From NCBI GenBank assembly GCA_947086925.1, contig CAMUAL010000007.1:1-56967 (forward strand): a stretch of 56,967 bases of DNA, in the 5' to 3' direction. The stretch comes from an uncultured Clostridia bacterium. Its GTDB lineage: Bacteria; Bacillota; Clostridia; Christensenellales; Pumilibacteraceae. A program made the position numbers and the translations under genes. The notes under the pieces were generated by a model that searched no databases, was not told where the DNA came from, and worked only from the letters and a program-made list of their open reading frames with translations. Below, one piece after another: positions 24,829-34,415 of this stretch (position 1 is the stretch's first letter; the number at the start of each line of letters is the position of its first letter).

Positions 24829-26022
24829 TTACTTGATTTTAAAGCCCGTTTCTTTAAGTTTTTTAGCGTTGTAATTTATTATCGCGCAAAGATTGTCGAA
24901 TATCGATTTAACCATAGCTTTATCGGTTATAATGCGACTTTGCCCGAAGTCGGTGTTATCGGAATGAGCGTAATAGTTGCGCTTTTCGAAGTATTCTATA
25001 TACAGCGCGCTCATAACCTCGCTATACACAACGCCGCCTTTGCGACGATAGCATGCTTTAAGCACGTGAGCACCGTTTTCGTCTTTCTCGTACGCCTGCC
25101 CTATCATTTTAACGGTTATGCCGTGCGCTTGCTGTAAGTCGTAAATAAACCGCTCCAAGCCGCGGTAAGGCGGAACGAGCAACGACGAATAATCGCTTAA
25201 CTTTACTTCGTTGTTGCCTATATCTATCATGCCTATGCCGAGGTCGATTTTGGATTGTTCGCTGAGCAACTCGAATGCGTCGGGTAAAAGCTTTTTAAGA
25301 CTGCGCTGCACTGCGCTTTTGCGCATTTGCTCACCCGTGAGTTCCATGTGCGACTCCACGACATCGCCGAAATCGGAATCGCGGCTTATTATAACCTGAA
25401 CCTCGCCGAACAGATTACTGCGCTTGCCTTGCAACTGCGCCGACTGCTTTTTAACAACGTATCTGAGCAAACACTTCTGCTTTGTGGCTTTTTCGGTGAT
25501 TATGTAGGTTATAATGCCGTCGTTTCCCGTCTCCGACTTAACAACCACGCCCTTTAATGCCGCTATACGCCCTATAATGCCCTCCATGCGCTCGGGCGGG
25601 CACTTCCTGATGGCAAACCCATTTTTGTATTCCGGCGTTTCTGCGACGTCGGGAGCGGTTTTACCGGACACTTTTTTGTTATCGGTCGCATGCGCGAAAA
25701 CTTCTTTTTTCGCATTGGGTTTTGCTTTGCTTCGGCAATTTTTATTCGGCTTGCGCTCGAACGCCGCAATCGCGCAATTAAGCACCGATTCGTTAGCCGT
25801 TAAAGTGACAATCTGTGCTTTTGTATCGTATACAACGCTGAGCTTGTCATTGTTTTCGTAAACGTAATTGTAACGCTCGAAATGACAATTTTCGGACACC
25901 GGCAAAAAAGACTTCAAAACAAAGTCGCCGCTTGATTCGAGTGCGTTTATTTTTTTGTCTTTTTCGGGGGCGGCTACATTGCTTAAAATGCGCCGAGAAG
26001 AATTGCATACTCCGTCCGCCAT
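24829..26022 (-). CDS. RnlA-like HEPN ribonuclease (RNase LS-type toxin)
   Basis: 397 aa. The C-terminal region (from about 270) carries LLVPPYRGLERFIYDLQQ and then FEKRNYYAH. The R-x4-H motif (Arg348, His353) is the HEPN nuclease signature, and Glu290 in the first segment sits 58 residues before it. RnlA of E. coli has Glu258, Arg318 and His323, nearly the same spacing. The N-terminal part resembles the repeated domains of RnlA only in layout. Known RnlA cleaves mRNA and acts in phage defence together with the antitoxin RnlB, which I do not find adjacent. Shine-Dalgarno GGAGGT before the ATG. Its only same-strand neighbour is the cysteine-less CTP synthase. Confidence 0.72.
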   Translation of the reverse strand: MADGVCNSSRRILSNVAAPEKDKKINALESSGDFVLKSFLPVSENCHFERYNYVYENNDKLSVVYDTKAQIVTLTANESVLNCAIAAFERKPNKNCRSKAKPNAKKEVFAHATDNKKVSGKTAPDVAETPEYKNGFAIRKCPPERMEGIIGRIAALKGVVVKSETGNDGIITYIITEKATKQKCLLRYVVKKQSAQLQGKRSNLFGEVQVIISRDSDFGDVVESHMELTGEQMRKSAVQRSLKKLLPDAFELLSEQSKIDLGIGMIDIGNNEVKLSDYSSLLVPPYRGLERFIYDLQQAHGITVKMIGQAYEKDENGAHVLKACYRRKGGVVYSEVMSALYIEYFEKRNYYAHSDNTDFGQSRIITDKAMVKSIFDNLCAIINYNAKKLKETGFKIK

Positions 26023-26116
26023 TGTTACCTCCGTTTACCTGAATTTATTGCCGCTTACAAACATAAAAGCGGCAAATGTATCGCCGCTTTTACTTATCGT
26101 TTGTTTAGCCTTATTA

Positions 26117-29100
26117 TTATTTGCTCTTAACCTTGCGGAATCTTACGAAGTAGAGTATTACGCCGGCAATAAGCAGTACGCCTACGATAATGAGTATGGT
26201 GCTTATTATCTTGGTGCTTACGGGGTTATTGACCTTAGCCGCAGTTACCGTGATGGAGTACGTTTCGCGGGTGGTGTTGCCTGCCGCGTCGGTTACCTGA
26301 TATTCTACCGTGTAAACGCCCGCTTGCGTAAACTTATATGCGTCGCCGTTCGAAGGCTTTGTTGCCGTACGGAACGATTCGCCCGTACCGTTTACAACGT
26401 AAACTTCCGCACCGTCGTCGTTACGCAAAATCTTTCTGTAAGCTATCTTATCGGTGTTGCTTTCGTCGCTGAGCAATTTAACTTCTTTAAAGGTAAATTC
26501 GCCGTTTTCTACTGCGGTGCGTGCATGCTCGCCCACTATCTCGAAGTCGGGGGGAACTATGTCGCCCGATTTGATTGTATACGACTGTTCTATCGAACTT
26601 CCGTCGCCGAGCGATGCGCTGTATGTTATGGTGTACTCGCCGTCGGCGGTAGCCTTAAAGCTGTATATTCCGTCTTTTAACGTAACGGCTTTGCCCTTAT
26701 TGCCGATTTCGGATTCTTCCTGAGCAACCGAAAGATTGGTTGAGTTGTTGGAACCCGCGGCTCTGAACGAAACATTAAGAGTAACCTTTGCGTTTGCATA
26801 TTCGGTGGTAGCCGTAACTTTGGGAAGATTTACGATGCTGCTTACTTCAACGTGCGAAGGCATTCTGCCGAGCATCTGCCATGCGGGAGTTGCCGTCTGA
26901 GTTACAACGAACTCTTTTTCGTTGCCTTTATCGAGAAGTTCGAGCTTATTGGTTTTATTGCTGTTGTAGTATTCGCTGAAATAGAACGAGCCTGCGTTGT
27001 AAGCCGCAAATCTGAATCCCATTAAGCTGAATTTGCCGTTACCGGTTATTTCACGAACGATATAATCTTTGGTCGTATCCAAATCGGCGGGACGGTCCAT
27101 ACTTCTGTTTTTAATAAGGTATTCGGTGTATACGCTACCCGAGCTACCCATTTCAACCGCAGAGAACTTATTGTCTTCGTCGGTTGACGCTTTGTCGATA
27201 TCAAAATCACAGCTTACGGTATAGCTTTTGCCTGTAATATCGAATGCGCGAACATATGCAGTAACTTTTTCCGCATTGGGAACGGAGAACGTCACGTTAT
27301 CCATATGCACTTTTGTATTTTTAACGTCCACATACATCTGCACGGTTACTCTGCCGGTAGTCCACTGCTCGGTTACGCTTTTGCCGTCTTCGTCCTTGGT
27401 GGTTGTATAAAGGCTGAGTTCGAAACCGTAGTAATCGCGGTAATCGGCATTGGATATTTCGAAATAGAAACTGCCGATATTTACGCGCTTACCTACAACA
27501 AGCTTGCCGCTACCTTCTGCGTCGGCTACGATAGCGCCTTTCACGTCGTAATCAACTCCGTCGGTGCCTGTATTGGCTACCGTTGCTTTATTGTAATTTA
27601 TTGCGGAAACCGCAGCAATATCGTTGCCGTCAACAATAGTGATTTCGTTATCGCTCTTTTTAGCGGGGTCTTTGCGTCTGTTGGTTACAACGCTGACGTT
27701 ACCCGCGTCATCGGTAGCGGTAACTTCGTATACAAGCGTTTTATCGGTATCGAAAGTAATATACTCGCCGTCTTCATTTTCGATTGCGGGTTTGTCTTCG
27801 ATATATTTGAGAGTTAAAACCTCGCCGCCTTCTACTTCCAAATGTGCGCCGTTTTCGTCCTGTCCCGCGTACAGATAATACGTAACGGTCGGGCGTGTAT
27901 CGATATCGTCGGAAATTTCAACCTCGGGAACGGTAAATTCTTCATCCATTCCGTCGGTGTATACAATGAACGAATCCGCGAAGTTTACGTCTTTGATGTC
28001 GGGTGCATATATATCGGCAAATTCGTCTTCGATTGAAATTTCATAAGTTTTGCTTGTTGTGTTGGGAACGCTGTCACGCGCTTCGTAACGAACGGTGTAA
28101 GTTCCCGTTGCGGTCTTGTTTTCGTCGAGATTATCGGTATACCATTTAAGGTTTATAACAAGGTCTCCGTCTTTTGCCCACGTTACGGTGGCAGCTTTGT
28201 CGCTATCGTCAAGCGGCTGGTACAAACCGTAGCTTGCCTTGGTGGGATCGTACGTATAAGTATTCTTACCGCCGTCTATATCGTTGATGTCGTCGAAACG
28301 AATTACAACATTATTGTTTACGCTGTCGCGAAGTTCGAAAATTACCACGGGAGTCATACCGCTGTTGTCCACATAGTTCGGACGAGGGAATCTGAGTATT
28401 CCCGCTTTATCGGATAATTCGCCGTCTTTGTCGTTTTCTACTTTGTTAAGTCCCCATGAAGAAGCTATAATGCTGTCGTCTATATCAACAAGCAAAGGCG
28501 ACGTTTTGTCGGAAGCCGTGGTGGGGTAAACGTGACTGCTTGCCGCTACGTTTCCGTTGTCGTCCTCCGCCGTATAGGTAATGCGATAAGAGGTTGCGCT
28601 TACGGGATAGAAGCTCATGTTATAATCGTTTTCGAATCTTACGTTTTCGGCAGTTTCGTCGTAGAAATACTTGCCCTCTTTCGTAGGCACTTCCGCATAA
28701 CCGTTATCGTCTACGTTTACGACTTTAACGGGTTTGTATTCTTTAAGCTCGTCGACATACTGCTCTACCGTTACCGTTACCAACACGTTGGTGTCGAGGT
28801 TATCGGTTGCGGTAGCCTTAGGTAAAGTAACTTTGGTGTTAAGGCTTATGCTGCGAGGTATGCTTACAACGCTGAGCACGGGCTTTGTGTCGTCTTTAAA
28901 AGTCTTTTGCGCAATAACGGTGAAGTCTTTGGAAATGTACTTCGAGCCCTCTCCGGTATTGCCCGCAAGTTTGCAGAAATAGTGCACCGTGTAAGTGTAA
29001 GGGTTGTCGGGCAATTCGACTTCTTGCAACTCGTTGGCTTCGGCTTTGTATTTGCTACTGTCGATACCGTCGATTGTAACGTAAACCTGCTGATTTTCGT

Positions 29101-29551
29101 CGATTTCGTAATCGACTCCGTTTCTCTCCGAAGGATACCACATATGCGCCGCAGGTACTTTCAAAGTGCCGCCTGCCTGAACATATGTTGCTATTTCGGC
29201 GCCGTTGTTATCTACGCGCAACTCGTAATCGTTATCGAGATAGCACGAAACAACGTAGCTGTAATCTGCGTAATATACGGTGTATGCGCCTATTTCAAGC
29301 GGAGTAAAAGAACCGGTTATGGTTTCCGTTTTTTCACCGCTGGGCGATACTATAAGTTTTGCGCCTTTGAATGCATCGGTGGGTTCACCGTAAACCATTT
29401 TGGTTATAAAAGTAGCCGTGTTGCTGCCGTCGGCGGTAATATTGCTACTCGTAAACGATGCAAACGCGCTTATGGTGGTTGTTCCCATCAGCATGGCTAC
29501 GGTTAAAACAACCGTAAGTAAAGCTATCCAAATGCCTTTGAGCTTCTTCAT
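26117..29551 (-). CDS. Large secreted Ig-like surface protein with C-terminal membrane anchor
   Basis: 1144 aa. The N-terminal signal peptide has a basic start, a hydrophobic core (IWIALLTVVLTVAMLMG) and SAFA at the likely cleavage site. The long exported region contains several Ig/cadherin-like modules of the DUF5011 kind, recognisable by repeated VxLPxxxATDN-type openings and by DDNGNVA/DDAGNVS/DAAGNTT motifs near module ends. A C-terminal helix (TILIIVGVLLIAGVILYFV) ends in RFRKVKSK, anchoring it in the membrane. No catalytic motif seen; probably adhesive or structural. ATG at 29551 has AGGAG upstream; a TTG one codon before is out of favour. Single gene. Confidence 0.82.
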   Translation of the reverse strand: MKKLKGIWIALLTVVLTVAMLMGTTTISAFASFTSSNITADGSNTATFITKMVYGEPTDAFKGAKLIVSPSGEKTETITGSFTPLEIGAYTVYYADYSYVVSCYLDNDYELRVDNNGAEIATYVQAGGTLKVPAAHMWYPSERNGVDYEIDENQQVYVTIDGIDSSKYKAEANELQEVELPDNPYTYTVHYFCKLAGNTGEGSKYISKDFTVIAQKTFKDDTKPVLSVVSIPRSISLNTKVTLPKATATDNLDTNVLVTVTVEQYVDELKEYKPVKVVNVDDNGYAEVPTKEGKYFYDETAENVRFENDYNMSFYPVSATSYRITYTAEDDNGNVAASSHVYPTTASDKTSPLLVDIDDSIIASSWGLNKVENDKDGELSDKAGILRFPRPNYVDNSGMTPVVIFELRDSVNNNVVIRFDDINDIDGGKNTYTYDPTKASYGLYQPLDDSDKAATVTWAKDGDLVINLKWYTDNLDENKTATGTYTVRYEARDSVPNTTSKTYEISIEDEFADIYAPDIKDVNFADSFIVYTDGMDEEFTVPEVEISDDIDTRPTVTYYLYAGQDENGAHLEVEGGEVLTLKYIEDKPAIENEDGEYITFDTDKTLVYEVTATDDAGNVSVVTNRRKDPAKKSDNEITIVDGNDIAAVSAINYNKATVANTGTDGVDYDVKGAIVADAEGSGKLVVGKRVNIGSFYFEISNADYRDYYGFELSLYTTTKDEDGKSVTEQWTTGRVTVQMYVDVKNTKVHMDNVTFSVPNAEKVTAYVRAFDITGKSYTVSCDFDIDKASTDEDNKFSAVEMGSSGSVYTEYLIKNRSMDRPADLDTTKDYIVREITGNGKFSLMGFRFAAYNAGSFYFSEYYNSNKTNKLELLDKGNEKEFVVTQTATPAWQMLGRMPSHVEVSSIVNLPKVTATTEYANAKVTLNVSFRAAGSNNSTNLSVAQEESEIGNKGKAVTLKDGIYSFKATADGEYTITYSASLGDGSSIEQSYTIKSGDIVPPDFEIVGEHARTAVENGEFTFKEVKLLSDESNTDKIAYRKILRNDDGAEVYVVNGTGESFRTATKPSNGDAYKFTQAGVYTVEYQVTDAAGNTTRETYSITVTAAKVNNPVSTKIISTILIIVGVLLIAGVILYFVRFRKVKSK

Positions 29552-29727
29552 CAATCGAATCTCCTATGGTAAGAAAGTAAAAATTTTATATGCAACATTA
29601 CAATTATACATTATCGCAAATCCTTTTGTCAACAATTTATGTTACGATTTGGCAAAACAATTAACAATAAATGCAAAGTTATTATTTTACAAATTCAGGT
29701 TTTTATGCGTAAAATCGGCTATCCGTA

Positions 29728-31005
29728 TCAAAGACAGCGAATCATGCTGTTAATACTGCGCACATATTCCGATTTTTCTATTTTTGCGAGCGCCTCTTTT
29801 ACCGCGTGTTCGCTTGCCGTATGAGTCAAAAAGGTTATCGAAGCATGGTCGCCCGCGCTTCCTTTTTGCAACACTGTGTCTATCGAAACTCCGTGTTCGC
29901 CGAAAATCTTCGCAACCGATGCAAGCGCACCCGCTCGGTCGAGTGCCGTAAGCGCAATGTAATACTTGGAAGTGAAGTCGCTTGTAATATCCACCCCCTG
30001 ACCCGCGTGTTCGCTTACGCCGAAGTCGGTATACGCATGCGATTTCCGCGTTGCGCAGAATATTACGTCGGAAACGATGGCACTGCCCGTAGGACGCGCG
30101 CCCGCTCCCCTGCCGTAAAGCATAATATCGTCTACGAAGTCGCCCGTGAGCAAAACCGCATTAAACGAACCGCGCACCGATGCAAGCGGATGCGACAGCG
30201 GCACAAACGTGGGGTGCACGCGAGCCTCCACCTTATCGCCGTTGCGTCTGCCTATTGCAAGAAGCTTGATAACGTAGCCGAGGTCGCCAGCGGTTTTTAT
30301 ATCGGCGGCCGTTATGCGCGTTATGCCCTCGCGGTAAACGCTTTTAAAAGGCACAGTTGTGTGAAACGCAAGCGAAGAAAGTATGCTAAGCTTGTACATT
30401 GCGTCGAACCCGTCCACGTCGGCGGAAGGATTAAACTCGGCGTAACCGAGCTGTTGCGCCTCGCGCAGAGCGGACTCGTAGCTCACTCCGTCTTCCGTCA
30501 TTTTGGTAAGTATATAATTTGTCGTGCCGTTGATTATTCCGTAAAGCTCGCATATGTGATTGGCTTGCATGCTTTCGGTGAGCGCGCGTATTATGGGCAC
30601 GCCGCCCACGCAACTCGCCTCGAAATAAAGCCCCGCACCGCCTTGCTTTGCCGCGGGTTCAAGCTCGTGCCAATGCTTTGCTATGAGCTCTTTGTTTGCC
30701 GTTACAACGCTTTTACCGCTACCGAGCGCCTTTAAAATAAAGGTTTTGGCGGGTTCTACTCCGCCCATTGTTTCGATAACGATGTCGATTTCCTTATCGT
30801 TTATCACGTCGTCTATACTGTCGGTGAAAACGTCTGCCGCCACTCCGCGTGAAAGCACACGCTCGCGGTCGCGGTCGAGCACTCGCTTAACCCGCACATC
30901 GAGTTGCTGAGTGCGCTTTATATAGTCGTGATTATCGGTTAAAATTTCATAAGTGCCGCCGCCTACCGTGCCGAGTCCCATTATTGCCACGTTTACTTTT
31001 TTCAT
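29728..31005 (-). CDS. hom: Homoserine dehydrogenase
   Basis: Reduces aspartate semialdehyde to homoserine for threonine and methionine synthesis. The N-terminal NAD(P)-binding motif is IMGLGTVGGGTYEIL; catalytic-domain segments are GGVEPAK, TANKELIAKHW, SCVGGVPIIRAL, GIINGTTNYILTKM and QLGYAEFNPSADVDG; a C-terminal ACT domain (from about 350) is the usual feedback sensor. Length 425 aa is typical. Its ATG overlaps the coaX stop (ATGA), so the two are translationally coupled. No thrB/thrC nearby. Confidence 0.96.
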   Translation of the reverse strand: MKKVNVAIMGLGTVGGGTYEILTDNHDYIKRTQQLDVRVKRVLDRDRERVLSRGVAADVFTDSIDDVINDKEIDIVIETMGGVEPAKTFILKALGSGKSVVTANKELIAKHWHELEPAAKQGGAGLYFEASCVGGVPIIRALTESMQANHICELYGIINGTTNYILTKMTEDGVSYESALREAQQLGYAEFNPSADVDGFDAMYKLSILSSLAFHTTVPFKSVYREGITRITAADIKTAGDLGYVIKLLAIGRRNGDKVEARVHPTFVPLSHPLASVRGSFNAVLLTGDFVDDIMLYGRGAGARPTGSAIVSDVIFCATRKSHAYTDFGVSEHAGQGVDITSDFTSKYYIALTALDRAGALASVAKIFGEHGVSIDTVLQKGSAGDHASITFLTHTASEHAVKEALAKIEKSEYVRSINSMIRCL

Positions 31006-31784
31006 TGCTTGTCCCTCGCAGTATTAAGTTTATATATAATGTTAAGACCTCTCAGCGTAAGCGTTCGGTCGAATATGTCCACCGTGTCGCCGTCGCGCCC
31101 GATAAGCTCACTGAGTCCGCCCGTTGCAACGACTTTTGCGTTTGAATAACCCGTTTCTTCTTTTATCTTCTTTATAATATGTTCCACCATTCCTATAAAA
31201 CCGTTTATTATTCCCGACTGCATGTTCGTTATAGTGGATTTGCAAACAATCTTTTCGGGCGCGACAAGTTCTATTTTCGGAAGTTTTGCCGTGCAACCCG
31301 AAAGCGCGTCGGCACTCGTTTTAAGCCCGAACGAAATGAGTCCGCCCAAAAACTCGCCCTTTTCGCTTATCACGTTGAATGTTGTAGCCGTGCCGCAGTC
31401 TATTACTATTACGGGTCCGCCGTAAGTGTAATAAGCCGCCACCGAATTTACTATGCGGTCGCTCCCAACCTCTTTGGGGTCGTTGTATTTAATGTTAAGA
31501 CCGGTTTTTATTCCCGAACCCACAAGCATTGGTTTTACCTTGAAATAGTACCGCACCATATGCTCGAACGTATAATTCAGGTTGGGGTTTACACTGCTCA
31601 TTATTACGGCGGTTATATCGGTTAGCTTAATTCCGCTTGCCTCCAAAAGGTCTTTTACGTTGAGTCCGTATTCATCGCTGGTTTTTCCCACGGAAGTGGC
31701 AAGTCTAAGCGACATCACAAGCTCGTCGCCGCGAAAAACGCCCATTTTTATATTCGTATTGCCTATATCTATTACAAGTAACAA
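31002..31784 (-). CDS. coaX: Type III pantothenate kinase
   Basis: Phosphorylates pantothenate, the first step of coenzyme A synthesis. ASKHA-fold enzyme: phosphate-binding motif LLVIDIGNTNIKMGVF at the N-terminus, GSDRIVNSVAAYY in the middle (catalytic Asp), IVIDCGTATTFNVI and a C-terminal ATGGLSELIG. Length 260 aa is normal. It lies 12 nt downstream of an ECF-type S component gene and overlaps hom by 4 nt. The pairing with a membrane transporter points to uptake of pantothenate. Confidence 0.95.
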   Translation of the reverse strand: MLLVIDIGNTNIKMGVFRGDELVMSLRLATSVGKTSDEYGLNVKDLLEASGIKLTDITAVIMSSVNPNLNYTFEHMVRYYFKVKPMLVGSGIKTGLNIKYNDPKEVGSDRIVNSVAAYYTYGGPVIVIDCGTATTFNVISEKGEFLGGLISFGLKTSADALSGCTAKLPKIELVAPEKIVCKSTITNMQSGIINGFIGMVEHIIKKIKEETGYSNAKVVATGGLSELIGRDGDTVDIFDRTLTLRGLNIIYKLNTARDKQ

Positions 31785-31796
31785 AAAATCATCTCC

Positions 31797-32507
31797 TTAA
31801 TGCTCGGGTGCGTTTTCTTCGGTATGCCCGCATTCGCTTTGTTCGGCGGTTTCGGGTTTGAGTCCGTGTTCCGCGGAATACTCGCAATCGGCACGCAAAT
31901 CCGCTTGCTCGGGTGCTTTTGTTTCGGTTTCCGATTTCGCTTTATCGGGATAATAATATCCTTTCAGCCTTAACGCCCTGCCAACCGTTACCGCAAGAGT
32001 CGGAACTACCAATATCGACACGGCAAGTTCGATTGCGCCCGATATAAGAGTTTGCCCCACGAGTATTGCCGCAGTAAGATTGTAATTTCCGAACAGATTG
32101 CCTCCGAAATACACAAGACACGGAACAACCGTTGCGGTATTCAATACCGAACCTACGGCGCATGCAACCGTTACCGGAACTATTACAGACGCTTTTCCGC
32201 CCGACTTAAACAGCTTTTTGAGTCCCGTATACACTCCGTAACAGCCCATACCCGCCGCTATGCGCGGAACTATGGGAATCCACGGGTTTTGCGTAAAGGC
32301 AATAGCTACGAACGACGTAGGCATTATAAACGAATATACAAGACTTAAAACCCCGAAAAATGCAGATTCGAACAGTGCGATTTTCCAACTGCGCGTTACG
32401 CAAGTGAACAGCAACGGCACCAAAAATACGTACGGCATCCACCCCATTACTATCGTAAGCGCAATAGTTACCGCACCTACGGTAATAACTTTTACATTGT
32501 TTTTCAT
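31797..32507 (-). CDS. ECF transporter S component, probably for pantothenate
   Basis: 236 aa with about six hydrophobic helices (residues 8 to about 190) and a charged cytoplasmic tail rich in Glu. The overall look (VMGWMPYVFLVPLLFTCVT, PWIPIVPRIAAGMGCYGVY, conserved Gly/Pro in helices) fits an ECF S component; adjacency to coaX makes the PanT type the best guess. S components need the shared EcfA/A'/T module, which is not in this window. ATG with Shine-Dalgarno; 12 nt upstream of coaX. Confidence 0.7.
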   Translation of the reverse strand: MKNNVKVITVGAVTIALTIVMGWMPYVFLVPLLFTCVTRSWKIALFESAFFGVLSLVYSFIMPTSFVAIAFTQNPWIPIVPRIAAGMGCYGVYTGLKKLFKSGGKASVIVPVTVACAVGSVLNTATVVPCLVYFGGNLFGNYNLTAAILVGQTLISGAIELAVSILVVPTLAVTVGRALRLKGYYYPDKAKSETETKAPEQADLRADCEYSAEHGLKPETAEQSECGHTEENAPEH

Positions 32508-32623
32508 GATTCACTCCCTGCTCGGCTTTCCGCTGAGAATAGCCGGCTGTTGCATTATTGCTTATTTTGCTACGGTTTGTCCGATACAATACCGTGCGTT
32601 GTCTTTAATTGCTTACGATTAAA

Positions 32624-34192
32624 TTATTTTTCGGACTTAGACGCCGTTTTTTTAGCGGCGGTCTTTTTTGCGGAAGGCTTTTTCGCCGCCGTCTTTTTCT
32701 CGGTTGAAACCGTGTTTTTGCCCGTACCGGAAGGCAGTTTGGGTTGCGCCGCCTCTAACCTCGGCTTAAAGAAATCGTTTTCGCCGGGCGCTAATTTTTT
32801 CTGTTCTATGCCGTACACCGCAAATAAAAGTTCGTTTGTTGGAATTATTCCGTCGGCGTCGAGAAGTTCTTTTCGCGAACGGTACAGCTCGCTCAGCGCG
32901 TAAAATCTTTCGTTATCCGCCGCCTCGTGAATAAGACGATGACAGTGCGGGCAAAGAGCGACATAGTTCGAAGCACGCTCTATGCTTACGTTGAACTCGC
33001 CCGCATACTCGCGCGGAATAATGCGGTGAACTTCCAAATACGGCAATTCGCTGTTTTTATCGGTAAAATATTTGCAGTGGTTCACGTCGTCGAGTTCGCA
33101 TTTGTATCCCGCGTCCTGTTTGGCACGCAGAGCAAACATGGAATTTACTCTTACCAATGTTTCGAGCGTTTCGGTTGTGGTGTAATCGAGCGGTTCTCGG
33201 ATTGCTTCCAAATCCTCTTGCGTAACTTTGTCTTTCGTAGAAGAAACCGCACCCGAATCGGAATCCATTCCGAGTCCGTTACCGTCGGAAAAAAGATTCA
33301 GATACGTCATATTGAACACGTCTTCGTACATCATGATAAAGTTTTTAACGCGCTTGCTGTTTATTCGATAAAAACGGGTGTACGCTTCTTCGAAACAGTC
33401 AATCATATCTTCCAAGCTTATGGGGTGACTGTTCTTTATGTAATGCGCGAAAAACAGAATTTTCGCGTCGTCGAGCACGGTGTCGCTGTCGATAAGCGCG
33501 GTAGGCGCGAACTTACGCGTAACGTAGCACGAATATCTGCCCTTCGAATAATTATCGTATATGTATTCGTGAAGTTCGTTCTTTTCAAACTCGTTCGCTT
33601 CGCGGTACTTGCGCAAAAAGTCGGTGTTGTGCATAAACGAAATCATCATAATGTATTCGGTGCGCAAAAATTCTTCCATAGATACGTAACGCACGTTAAA
33701 CAGACATATAAGCGCGTTGTATATCTGTCCTACCGAATAACCCGCTTTTTCGAGTTTTTTGAACACGTAATCGGTCTGCTCGAATATGTAATTAGGTTTA
33801 AGCGAAAAGTACGAATCGGCAACAAACAGAAAATCCGCAAACCATCTGTCGGAGTCGCTCATCTTTTCGCCGAGAAATTTTTCGAACACTTCGCCCTTTG
33901 CCGTGGGCACAATCTTGCCGCCCTTTGCGTAAAACAGTCGCGTGCGCAACATGTTGCCCATAAAGCTCTTTGCCTGAATGGGGCTTTCTTCTACATACGA
34001 CTGCTTTTCGGCGTCGGTCATCGAACATATCTTTTTAAATGTACGGTATCCGTCTTCGAACTTATGCAGATTGCGGAAATTTTTCGTGAAATCGAATAAA
34101 TACATTTGCTCCGCTTTGTCGGAAAATCCCTTTTCTCCGTCGGCGTTGCACAGTTCGAGATATTTTTCAAGCAATGTCATTTTTATAATCAT
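32624..34192 (-). CDS. HNH endonuclease-domain protein with lysine/alanine-rich tail
   Basis: 522 aa. Residues to about 350 are a largely helical region I do not recognise. The HNH module follows: a Cys pair in KCELDDVNHC, the LEVHRIIPREY segment carrying the catalytic His, and NYVALCPHCHRLIHEA with the second Cys pair and downstream His. The last 25 residues are a histone-H1-like (S/T)AKK tail (KKTAAKKPSAKKTAAKK). No DNA methyltransferase is adjacent, so a restriction function is unproven; it may be a defence or DNA-repair nuclease. Two ATGs are possible: the first is only 1 nt from GGAGG and the second (34180) 13 nt from it. Confidence 0.7.
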   Translation of the reverse strand: MIIKMTLLEKYLELCNADGEKGFSDKAEQMYLFDFTKNFRNLHKFEDGYRTFKKICSMTDAEKQSYVEESPIQAKSFMGNMLRTRLFYAKGGKIVPTAKGEVFEKFLGEKMSDSDRWFADFLFVADSYFSLKPNYIFEQTDYVFKKLEKAGYSVGQIYNALICLFNVRYVSMEEFLRTEYIMMISFMHNTDFLRKYREANEFEKNELHEYIYDNYSKGRYSCYVTRKFAPTALIDSDTVLDDAKILFFAHYIKNSHPISLEDMIDCFEEAYTRFYRINSKRVKNFIMMYEDVFNMTYLNLFSDGNGLGMDSDSGAVSSTKDKVTQEDLEAIREPLDYTTTETLETLVRVNSMFALRAKQDAGYKCELDDVNHCKYFTDKNSELPYLEVHRIIPREYAGEFNVSIERASNYVALCPHCHRLIHEAADNERFYALSELYRSRKELLDADGIIPTNELLFAVYGIEQKKLAPGENDFFKPRLEAAQPKLPSGTGKNTVSTEKKTAAKKPSAKKTAAKKTASKSEK

Positions 34193-34277
34193 GCCTCCGC
34201 AATATATGCTTTTATTATATCATGCTCTACGCCGCAGACGCAAGCGTTTTTTTGCCCGTAAGTCTTTTTTGTACCCG

Positions 34278-34365
34278 CATTTACGCTCAACCGCGTAAAT
34301 GCAAAAGCCCCTTTTTAATCGGGAGCTTACGTAGCTCTGCGCTTAACCGCGTAAATGCAAAAGCT
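34278..34365. repeat. Short inverted and direct repeats
   Basis: The motif AACCGCGTAAATGCAAAAGC occurs twice as a direct repeat (34289-34308 and 34345-34364), and the first copy is preceded by its inverse GCATTTACGC (34279-34288), forming a 10-bp-arm hairpin. Lies between the Cys-rich micro-protein gene and the HNH gene. Confidence 0.7.
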
Positions 34366-34382
34366 CCCCGTTCGGAGAGCTT
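34361..34382 (-). terminator. Terminator after the Cys-rich micro-protein
   Basis: Hairpin AAAGCTCtCCG-aa-CGGgGAGCTTTT on the minus strand, about 35 nt past the stop codon. Confidence 0.6.
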
Positions 34383-34415
34383 TATAATGCAAGGGTTGAA
34401 TTTCTTTGCCGCCGC

